NCBI GenBank assembly: GCA_018434245.1
Contig: JAHDPQ010000005.1
Coordinates: 1 to 40,629 of the forward strand
Direction: 5' to 3'
DNA length: 40,629 nt
Origin: Oscillospiraceae bacterium
GTDB taxonomy: Bacteria > Bacillota > Clostridia > Oscillospirales > Ruminococcaceae
Shown here: one piece after another, positions 35,061-40,629 of the stretch
Position numbering within the stretch: position 1 is the stretch's first letter
How the letters are laid out: every line of letters begins with the position of its first letter
The notes under the pieces: model-generated
Seen by the model: only the letters and a program-made list of their open reading frames with translations
Told to the model about the DNA's origin: nothing
Databases searched by the model: none
Made by a program: the position numbers and the translations under genes

Positions 35061-36092
35061 TCAGCCCAGTGCCTCCTTTAAATGCTCCGCGTTTTGCGCC
35101 ATCAGCTCCAGATAGGTGACACCTCGCTTCACTTCGTCTTTGGTGAGATTATGGCAGGAGTGAAACAGAAGCTTTTTGGCTCCCGTGCTCTCGCTGATGG
35201 TGTCGGCCATCTTCTCGTTGGAAAGCTCGATATAAAACACCACCGGAATCTCTTCTGTCTTTACCTTATCCACCAGAAAAGCCACTGCCTTGGCGTTGGC
35301 CTCGGTCTCGGTGGAGCAACCGGGGAAGGCGGCGTAATAATCCAGATCATACTCATCCACAAAGTACCGGAAGGGAAACCGATCCCCAAAAATGAGGGTC
35401 TTGCGCTGTCCCTCCTCCACTACCTGATGGAAGGACGCATCCAGAACATCCAACTTGGCAAGATAGGTGGCAGTATTCTCGCGGAAGATGGGAGCATGTT
35501 TCTCATCTAGCTGACACAAAACATCGGACAGAGCCTGAGTAATGCGCTTGGCGTTGATGAGGGAGGTCCAGACATGCTCGTCGTATTCGGTATCCTGGTG
35601 ATCCCCATCCTCGTGATCGTGGTCGTCTTCGTGGTCATCCTCATAGCCGTGCTCATGGTCATCCTCGTGGTCATCCTCGTGGTCGTGCTCCATGCCTTCC
35701 TTAATTTCTTCCCGCACCACATCCACAATATCCATCATGGAGAGAATGGTCATACGGGAAGTGTCTATGGAATCCAATATACCCTTCATCCAGGCATCGG
35801 AATCACCGCCCACATAAAGGAAGACATCGCAGTTTTGAATGGCGATGATGTCCTGGGGGGTGGGCTCAAAGGAATGGCTTTCCGATCCAGGGGGGAGCAG
35901 CATGGTCACTTTAGCGTTTTCCCCTACGATCTCCCGGGCAAAATCGTATCCCGGAAAGATGGTAGACACAATGCTCAGCCGATCCTCTCCGCTGTTTGCC
36001 GTGCTCCCGCTTTTGGGAGTCGATGGGCTGCAGCCGGAAATAATAGCCAACAATAAGATCAGAACCAGGCCGACAGATAATTTTTGTTTCAT
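35061..36092 (-). CDS. znuA: Zinc-binding lipoprotein of the zinc importer
   Basis: The protein has 343 residues, with ATG at 36092 behind GGAGGC. A lipoprotein signal ends at Cys21 (ISGC). It is a cluster A-I metal-binding protein. H73 lies in ESHSFEPTPQD and H173 in YDEHVWTS, the usual first two metal ligands; a later His and Asp/Glu complete the site (FGDRFPFRYFVDEYDLDYYAAFPG region). Between them, residues 135-167 form a loop of His, Asp and Glu only, built from repeats of DDHE and DH (DNA 35589-35690). Such loops are characteristic of zinc-specific ZnuA proteins and are thought to capture or sense zinc. The repeated DNA there could change length between strains. Confidence 0.95.
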   Translation of the reverse strand: MKQKLSVGLVLILLLAIISGCSPSTPKSGSTANSGEDRLSIVSTIFPGYDFAREIVGENAKVTMLLPPGSESHSFEPTPQDIIAIQNCDVFLYVGGDSDAWMKGILDSIDTSRMTILSMMDIVDVVREEIKEGMEHDHEDDHEDDHEHGYEDDHEDDHDHEDGDHQDTEYDEHVWTSLINAKRITQALSDVLCQLDEKHAPIFRENTATYLAKLDVLDASFHQVVEEGQRKTLIFGDRFPFRYFVDEYDLDYYAAFPGCSTETEANAKAVAFLVDKVKTEEIPVVFYIELSNEKMADTISESTGAKKLLFHSCHNLTKDEVKRGVTYLELMAQNAEHLKEALG

Positions 36093-36171
36093 AAACAGAA
36101 GCCTCCGTAATCGTTCCAATGGATTTAAGTGTCCCCCGTTAGATACTGATAGAACTTGACACGGAGGTGGT

Positions 36172-36474
36172 TCAATGGTTGAGCCGCACCTTTAACCGAA
36201 CCGGTGAAGCGTTCCTCCCTTGGGTTACAGCTTCCCTGAGAGCTAAAAAACTCCGAATAAACAAGATAGTCGCTATTAAAAAGCCTGTCTCCAGCAGAGA
36301 AAACTGCTGAAAGAGGTGGCCCGTATGGCGAAGCTGGTCACAGACTTTGCATCCAGAACCGATACACTGGTGGCCGGCGTGACGGAGCACCAGTGCCGCT
36401 GACAGAATGGTCACTGCGATCAGGGCAAGGCAAAGCAGAAGTACCACCATGCTCTGCTGTGTCCAACGCTTCAC
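36172..36474 (-). CDS. Small two-helix membrane protein with Cys/His motif, zinc operon
   Basis: The protein has 100 residues. GTG at 36474 has GGAGGGG 5 nt upstream; the longer open frame overlaps the regulator. Helix 1 spans about residues 8-30 and helix 2 about 60-75. Between them lies HAGHQCIGSGCKVCDQLRH, a Cys/His cluster, and the tail ends VRLKVRLNH. From memory, proteins of this shape sit beside zinc importers in other Clostridia. A metal-binding accessory role is inferred from the motif and position. Confidence 0.75.
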   Translation of the reverse strand: MKRWTQQSMVVLLLCLALIAVTILSAALVLRHAGHQCIGSGCKVCDQLRHTGHLFQQFSLLETGFLIATILFIRSFLALREAVTQGRNASPVRLKVRLNH

Positions 36475-36502
36475 CCAATCCCCTCCTCCATCGGCTTCAT
36501 GG

Positions 36503-36925
36503 CTAATCTTTTTGGGCACAATTCGCACACATTCCATAAAGCACTGTCTTGCGAGGATTGATCTTAAAGGAGCTCTCCTCGTAGATGCTCTGCTCTACAT
36601 GATCCAACTCATCGTATGGATAATGGGCAATCACGCCGCAGCCTTCGCATTTTAAGTGAAGATAACGGTGTTCCGCCTCGTCTTTTCCGCAGTACTGGTA
36701 ACAGGCTCCCGACACACCATCTATGGTGTATTTGTGCACCTGACCACACTCCACCAACCGCTCCAGATGGCGGTAAATCGTGGCGATGCCGATGGGAAAT
36801 CCGGTGTCGTTAAAATGGGCCTGTATGCTGCCGGCAGTGGCATGTTCCCCCTTCAGCGAGACGATATAGGAAAGAATGGCCTTGCTTTGTTTGGTGCGGT
36901 ATCTAACCGGACGCTTCACTTTCAT
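36503..36925 (-). CDS. Fur-family regulator, probably Zur
   Basis: The protein has 140 residues from ATG at 36925; GTG at 36919 has better spacing to GGAGGT and may be the true start. The winged helix (TAGSIQAHFNDTGFPIGIATIYRHLERL) is followed by a metal-binding dimerisation domain (HRYLHLKCEGCGVI, then MCANCAQ). Two CxxC pairs form the structural zinc site. Its place at the head of znu genes points to zinc rather than iron sensing. A Fur-type box overlaps its own promoter, so it probably represses the whole operon when zinc is plentiful. Confidence 0.9.
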   Translation of the reverse strand: MKVKRPVRYRTKQSKAILSYIVSLKGEHATAGSIQAHFNDTGFPIGIATIYRHLERLVECGQVHKYTIDGVSGACYQYCGKDEAEHRYLHLKCEGCGVIAHYPYDELDHVEQSIYEESSFKINPRKTVLYGMCANCAQKD

Positions 36926-36941
36926 GACCTCCAGCCCAAAT

Positions 36942-36984
36942 TGATAGTAGTTTTCAGTTTAACACAATATCTCCTGCCGGTCAA
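36942..36984 (-). promoter_or_regulatory. Promoter and Fur/Zur-type box of the zinc operon
   Basis: On the minus strand, TTGACC (36979-36984) and TAAACT (36956-36961, with an upstream TG) are 17 bp apart. The sequence TGATAGTAGTTTTCA (plus strand, 36942-36956) matches the 7-1-7 Fur-family pattern TGATAAT-N-ATTATCA at 11 of 14 defined positions. It lies right after the -10, where binding would block initiation. Confidence 0.6.
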
Positions 36985-37085
36985 TATGAAAACGCTTCTT
37001 AATTTATAGTTTGGCTAAATTTTGGAGAAAAATGTATATTGCTCTTGTATCTATCGGATTGAGAGGAAAAAAGTGCTTCATCGCA

Positions 37086-37123
37086 GAAAAAGGCCCCCTT
37101 CCCAGCATGGAAGGAGGCCTTTG
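37086..37123 (-). terminator. Terminator of the amino acid importer operon
   Basis: On the minus strand, AAAGGCCTCCTTCC pairs with GGAAGGGGGCCTTT (one mismatch) and is followed by TTTTT. A second hairpin (GATCCGCT/AGCGGATC) lies between it and the stop codon at 37161. Confidence 0.82.
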
Positions 37124-37160
37124 GGTTTGCAGGATCCGCTGCCCAGCGGATCAGGTCCTG

Positions 37161-37952
37161 TTAGTTTTGTTTCCAAGTGGACTCGTTGGAAAAACGGGAT
37201 AAAAACTGGCGGGTGCGTTCCTCTTTGGGGTTGGAGATCAAATCCTGGGGGCAGCCTTCTTCCACGACGACGCCGTCGTCCATAAAGATGATGTGGTCGG
37301 CTACGTCCCGGGCAAAGGCCATCTCGTGGGTAACAATGACCATGGTGGTCTTTTTTTCTGCCAGACTGCGAATCACCCGCAGCACCTCTCCCGTCAGCTC
37401 TGGGTCCAGAGCGGAGGTGGGCTCGTCAAAGCATAAAATGTTGGGGCGCAGGGCAAGGGCTCGGGCAATGGCCACCCGCTGCTGTTGTCCCCCCGAAAGC
37501 TGATGGGGATAGGCGTCCACCTTTTCCGACAGGCCCATCTGCTCCAGCAAGCCCCGGGCCTGCTCCTCAATTTCCCGCTGAGCGGCCTTGCGGCCCGACT
37601 GCTCCTTTGCCAGCAGTTCACCGGCCAGAGTCACATTCTTCAGCACCGTATACTGGGGAAAGAGGTGAAAGGACTGAAACACCAGCCCAAAATTTAGCCG
37701 CTTTTTGCGGATTTCCACCTCTCGCTGGGTAGCAGGATCTCCGGCATCAAACAGCACTTTGCCGTTGATCCGAATCACGCCTTGATCGGGACGCTCCAAA
37801 AAGTTTAGGCAGCGGAGCAGCGTTGTCTTCCCCGAGCCGGAGGCTCCGATGATGGCAAGGGCCTGACCCTGCTCCAGAGAAAAGTTGATTCCCTTGAGCA
37901 CCTGAGTTTGCCCAAAGCTTTTATAAAGATTTTCCACTTCCAAAATAGCCAT
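37161..37952 (-). CDS. Polar amino acid ABC importer ATPase (GlnQ-like)
   Basis: The protein has 263 residues, with ATG at 37952 behind GAGGTG. Walker A is GASGSGKTT, the Q-loop VFQSFHLFPQYTVL, the signature LSGGQQQRVAIARAL, Walker B ILCFDEPTSALDPE and the H-loop VTHEM. The FHLFPQ and DEPTSALDPELTGEVL signatures are those of the polar amino acid uptake family. It is the last gene of the binding protein, permease, ATPase operon. Confidence 0.95.
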   Translation of the reverse strand: MAILEVENLYKSFGQTQVLKGINFSLEQGQALAIIGASGSGKTTLLRCLNFLERPDQGVIRINGKVLFDAGDPATQREVEIRKKRLNFGLVFQSFHLFPQYTVLKNVTLAGELLAKEQSGRKAAQREIEEQARGLLEQMGLSEKVDAYPHQLSGGQQQRVAIARALALRPNILCFDEPTSALDPELTGEVLRVIRSLAEKKTTMVIVTHEMAFARDVADHIIFMDDGVVVEEGCPQDLISNPKEERTRQFLSRFSNESTWKQN

Positions 37953-38017
37953 GTGACACCTCGCCGGTGAAATGATAACAGCTCAGCCGAGCCTAAAGCT
38001 CTATACAGAGTATCGTT

Positions 38018-38680
38018 CTATGCCCGAAAATAATCCAGCTTTTTTTCCAGCCAGTTGAACAGCAGGGTAAGCCCACCCACAAACGCGAGGAAAAACAGTC
38101 CGGTGGAAAACAGCGGCCAGATCAGGCCTTTGGCGGTGTACTCCTGCGCCATCATAATGATCTCTTTGTTGGAGATGATCCGGGCCAGAGATGTGTCCTT
38201 CACCAGTGTGATGACCTCGTTGGCCATAGCAGGCAGAATGCGCTTGACCACCTGCAGTAGAGTGACCTTAAAGAAAATCTGGGATTTGGTCATCCCCAAT
38301 ACCTGCCCTGCCTCGGTTTGCCCCCGGGAAACTCCCTGAATCCCCCCCCGATAGATTTCGGAAAAATAGCAGGCATAGTTTATCACAAAGGCCACAGTGG
38401 CGGCAAAAAGCCGCCCTCCGGTACCGGCTTTCCAGGGAGAGCCCAACCCCAACAGCCCCGGCGCAAAGTAGATGATGAGGATTTGCAGCATCAAAGGGGT
38501 ACCCCGTATGATCCAAACCACGGTTTTGGTGAGGATCGAAAGGGGCCGAAAGCGGCTCATGGAGCCAAAAGCCACGACAAGGCCCAACGGCAGGGCAAAG
38601 AGTAGGGTGAGGAGAAAGAGCTGGCAGTTGAGCTGGAACGCCTCCAGCAGCCGGGCCATAATAACGCTAAGGTTAGTCAT
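38018..38680 (-). CDS. Polar amino acid ABC importer permease (HisM/GlnP-like)
   Basis: The protein has 220 residues, with ATG at 38680 behind GAGGTC. There are five helices. The family motif ETYRGGIQGVSRGQTEAGQVLGMT appears here as EIYRGGIQGVSRGQTEAGQ, and LVKDTSLARIIS follows. These are typical of the HEQRO permeases, which usually work as homodimers. It lies 65 bases before the ATPase and 61 bases after the binding protein. Confidence 0.94.
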   Translation of the reverse strand: MTNLSVIMARLLEAFQLNCQLFLLTLLFALPLGLVVAFGSMSRFRPLSILTKTVVWIIRGTPLMLQILIIYFAPGLLGLGSPWKAGTGGRLFAATVAFVINYACYFSEIYRGGIQGVSRGQTEAGQVLGMTKSQIFFKVTLLQVVKRILPAMANEVITLVKDTSLARIISNKEIIMMAQEYTAKGLIWPLFSTGLFFLAFVGGLTLLFNWLEKKLDYFRA

Positions 38681-38705
38681 AACAGGACCTCAAAAGACTT
38701 CCCCC

Positions 38706-38727
38706 GGGACAGGGACCAGCCTGTCCC
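38706..38727 (-). other. Stem-loop after the amino acid binding-protein gene
   Basis: GGGACAGG (38706-38713) pairs with CCTGTCCC (38720-38727), loop GACCAG, with no T-run. It sits between the highly expressed binding protein and the permease, like the stem-loops at 13983 and 29859. Confidence 0.55.
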
Positions 38728-38741
38728 AGGTGTGTTTTAAT

Positions 38742-39575
38742 TTATGCCAGATCCAAACCGTACTGGTCGGCCAATGCTCCCATGGTACCATCGGCTTTGA
38801 GAGCCGCAAAGGCTTCGTTCACCGCATCGCAAAGGTCGGAGCCCTTGCGGAAGGCCACGCCGTAGTCTTCTACCGCCAGACGATCCCGGATAGCTAGATT
38901 GTTGTAGTCGGTACCTTCCCCAATCATGGCCTTGGCCAGAGTCAGGTCCAGAACGGCAGCATCGGCAGTTCCGGCAGCTACCTCCATCAGGCAGGCGGTC
39001 TGCACCTCTTTGGAAACATAATCGGCTTGAGCCAGACTCTCGTTTTCCTGAACCGTCTTTTCGCCGGCGCTTCCAGCCTCGGCACACACCGTCTTACCAA
39101 TGAGAGAAGAGGCATCGGTGTACTCGGCATCGGTCTTCATCACTACAACCTGTGCGTTTTTGACATAAGGCTCGGTGATCTCCATGGTTGCTTTGCGCTC
39201 ATCATTGATGGTCAGCCCGTTCCAGATGCAGTCGATGCTCTTGGCCGACAACTCGATCTCCTTGGTATCCCAATTGATCTCAACGAACTCCGGAGTCAGG
39301 CCCAGTTCCTGACAGACAGCCTCGGCCAGTTCGGTGTCGAATCCGGTAAAGACGCCGTTGCTGTCAGTATAGTTCATGGGTTCGTAGACAGTGTATCCGA
39401 TGATCATGGTGCCCTTATTCTTCACATATGTAAGATCGCTCTCGTCGGTGGGCTGGCTGTCGGATTGCGGAGCCTCCGATGCAGGTTCCGATGGACTGGC
39501 ACTGCCGGAACCGCCGCAGGCAGTCAAGGTAACCATTGCAAGAATTAAAACAAGAGAGAGCATTTTTTTAACCAT
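38742..39575 (-). CDS. Polar amino acid ABC importer binding lipoprotein
   Basis: The protein has 277 residues, with ATG at 39575 behind AGGAGG. A lipoprotein signal ends at Cys20 (LTAC), followed by a Ser/Pro-rich linker. The type 3 solute-binding fold is evident: MIIGYTVYEPMNYTDSNG, FTGFDTELAEAVCQELGL, SIDCIWNGLTINDERKATM and a C-terminal DAVNEAFAALKADGTMGAL. The ligand is probably a polar amino acid such as glutamine, cystine or arginine; the class cannot be refined by eye. Confidence 0.94.
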   Translation of the reverse strand: MVKKMLSLVLILAMVTLTACGGSGSASPSEPASEAPQSDSQPTDESDLTYVKNKGTMIIGYTVYEPMNYTDSNGVFTGFDTELAEAVCQELGLTPEFVEINWDTKEIELSAKSIDCIWNGLTINDERKATMEITEPYVKNAQVVVMKTDAEYTDASSLIGKTVCAEAGSAGEKTVQENESLAQADYVSKEVQTACLMEVAAGTADAAVLDLTLAKAMIGEGTDYNNLAIRDRLAVEDYGVAFRKGSDLCDAVNEAFAALKADGTMGALADQYGLDLA

Positions 39576-39776
39576 TGTGCATATCCTCCTAATTGAAGCA
39601 AAATAAATTGGGCATACTGCGTTTTAATATATTACCACAATAAATCGATAAAAGAAAGGGCTTTCCTCGTTTTTTATGGTTTCGTCAAAATTGGAGGTTG
39701 AGGAAAGGTAAATATACTGCAAACTGCCGGAGTTCCTTTTTGTGCCTGCTCTTCCCCGTTTCTTGTCGAAAAACTA

Positions 39777-39805
39777 TTGACAAATTCCTGTACAATGGCT
39801 ATAAT
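39777..39805 (+). promoter_or_regulatory. Consensus promoter of the tRNA gene
   Basis: TTGACA (39777-39782) and TATAAT (39800-39805) are exactly 17 bp apart, placing the start site about 10-15 nt before the tRNA. Both hexamers are perfect, as is common for stable RNA genes. Confidence 0.9.
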
Positions 39806-39825
39806 ATAAAAGCTGTCTGTGAGAT

Positions 39826-39899
39826 TGCCCGATTGTGTAACGGTAGCACGACAGACTCTGACTCTGTTTGTCTGGGTTCGAATCCTAGTCGGGCAACCA
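39826..39899 (+). tRNA. tRNA-Gln(CUG)
   Basis: The 74 bases include an encoded CCA. The acceptor stem is TGCCCGA with TCGGGCA, starting with the U1-A72 pair typical of tRNA-Gln. The D-arm is GTG-TAACGGTAG-CAC. The anticodon stem ACAGA/TCTGT holds the loop CTCTGAC, giving anticodon CTG. The T-arm is CTGGG-TTCGAAT-CCTAG. It stands alone with its own promoter. Confidence 0.95.
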
Positions 39900-39901
39900 A
39901 T

Positions 39902-40003
39902 TTGTTAAGCTACAGGAAAGCCTATGATTCATAGGCTCTCTTGTAGTATAACAAGTATATAAAGGGCAGGACGTAAGGCGAATACGCCCTACCCTTGTAT
40001 ATA
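39902..40003 (+). repeat. Two large stem-loops directly after the tRNA
   Basis: The first stem-loop (39902-39954) pairs TTGTTA with TAACAA outside, CTACA with TGTAG in the middle and AGCCTATG with CATAGGCT inside. The second (39956-40003) pairs TATATA/TATATA and AAGGGCAGGACGTA with TACGCCCTACCCTT (two mismatches). Neither ends in a clean T-run. They may process or end the tRNA transcript, or be ends of a small repeat element. Confidence 0.6.
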
Positions 40004-40629
40004 AACCTTACCTTGACATCAACAGCCGCTTGTAGTTTGCAAGCGCATAGCTCCGCAGACATCGTTCGTTGAACGGGTGCCGCAGATGCTCTATCCTATG
40101 GTTGTATAATTCGGATAGCTCTTACTTGTGGCATTCACGAAGCGAGAAGTATCATTATCTTTTACAGGGTCATAGCGATTCAGTCTACTACAGTCTGATT
40201 TTAGCCAAAAGTTGTCGCTCGTGCCTTTGCGTCATTCATAATGAATACGTAGCATTGATCCGTAAGGACAGGCAGTCTTGGCGCTTTTGCTTATGTCGCT
40301 TTCCGCTCACCACGGTTCTGTAAAAAAACGTGCTGATGATGTCGGGATTAAGTTGTCAAGGTGCAGTTGCACTCTTGCTGTTACAAGGTGCGGGACGTGG
40401 AGCAGGCCGCAGGGCCTGTCCCACACAGCGATCCAGATTGTGTTGTAAAGGTACTACTGGACGCTGGATTTATTTCAAGCGCTGGAATGCGCTCAAAACC
40501 AAAAAACAAGAGCCTACAATGATGTTACCAGACTTTGCCGGTTGGATAACATCTGTAAGCTCTTGCGCAGTATTCAAATCCATGCTAAAATAGCACGGTA
40601 TGAACCGCTCTCACAAGTCTTAGCAGATG
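40004..40629. other. Non-coding stretch with inverted repeats, no convincing gene
   Basis: Short open frames here lack ribosome sites and family resemblance. A bulged hairpin lies at 40388-40426 (GTG, GGGAC, AGGCC arms) and a long one at 40507-40565 (CAAGAGC and GATGTTA arms). Three degenerate copies of a TTGTMAAGGTRC-like motif begin near 40352, 40380 and 40443. Composition resembles spacer or remnant DNA. The stretch runs off the right edge. Confidence 0.5.

Noticed and set aside
35589-35690. Short tandem repeats that could suggest a repeat array.
   Set aside because: They encode the in-frame His/Asp loop of ZnuA; there are no spacers, so it is not a CRISPR or satellite array.
36987-37000. 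TGAAAACGCTTCTT resembles a CcpA cre site upstream of the zinc regulator.
   Set aside because: It lies upstream of the promoter, matches only one half well, and zinc uptake is not an expected carbon-control target. It also lacks the CG flanks of the four operators described.
37011-37202. Possible small gene starting at an ATG after TTTTGGAG.
   Set aside because: The frame runs straight through a strong terminator and into the ATPase gene on the other strand.
39698-39934. Open frame of 78 codons at the tRNA.
   Set aside because: It contains the tRNA-Gln gene and its promoter, so it is a chance frame.
40069-40323. Open frame of 84 codons in the right-hand non-coding tract.
   Set aside because: No ribosome site, unusual Ser/Cys/Leu-rich composition and no recognisable domain. 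It was left as non-coding, though conservation could change this view.

Overview
The window looks like a piece of chromosome from an endospore-forming, anaerobic Clostridia-type Firmicute, probably Oscillospiraceae/Ruminococcaceae-like. The base composition is moderately GC-rich. Many start codons are GTG or TTG behind strong AGGAGG-type ribosome binding sites. Gene content fits: an RqcH/NFACT protein, TrmK, a SpoVB-like flippase, DUF1858, RNase R and a Zur-type zinc operon. The assignment rests on gene content and style only, since no rRNA is present.

Layout. (1) 1-95: start of an IS1182-like transposase running off the left edge. (2) 328-1560: a SARP/BTAD-type regulator with a degenerate GGDEF-like tail. 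(3) 1614-5559, minus strand: a four-gene operon of three paralogous HAD phosphatase-like proteins around a phosphoglycerate-mutase-like protein (2403-3977). The two halves of that protein are in swapped order, i.e. a circularly permuted iPGM. (4) 5825-9297: a heterodimeric ABC exporter. (5) 9612-14607: an ABC importer of the AfuABC/FbpABC/PhnSTUV type (fused permease, ATPase, lipoprotein binding protein) plus a small membrane protein. Blocks 3, 4 and 5 start from three strong sigma-A-type promoters. Each has a near-identical operator built on CGCAAACGTT just downstream of its -10, so they look like one LacI-family regulon. I infer a locus for taking up and dephosphorylating or isomerising a small phosphorylated compound (phosphoglycerate-like or sugar phosphate). 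This is the part of the window most likely to be undescribed.

(6) 14733-21588, minus strand: housekeeping genes rqcH, a DUF34/NIF3 gene, trmK, an MFS permease, a DUF1858 protein and a SpoVB-like flippase. (7) uvrB (minus) and rnr (plus), divergent. (8) 26417-32685: an AraC regulator, a ribose-type ABC importer (minus) and a divergent uroporphyrinogen-decarboxylase-like methyltransferase, probably one catabolic locus. (9) 32966-36925, minus strand: a zinc operon of Fur/Zur regulator, small Cys/His membrane protein, ZnuA with a His/Asp-rich loop, ZnuC, ZnuB and a lipoprotein with a DUF1980-like domain. A Fur-type box overlaps the promoter. (10) 37161-39575, minus strand: a polar amino acid ABC importer. 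(11) 39826-39899: tRNA-Gln(CUG) with its own consensus promoter, followed by about 700 bases rich in inverted repeats and without a convincing gene.

Start sites were chosen from visible ribosome binding sites and are often shorter than the longest open frame. Family assignments come from reading motifs by eye. No database search was run.
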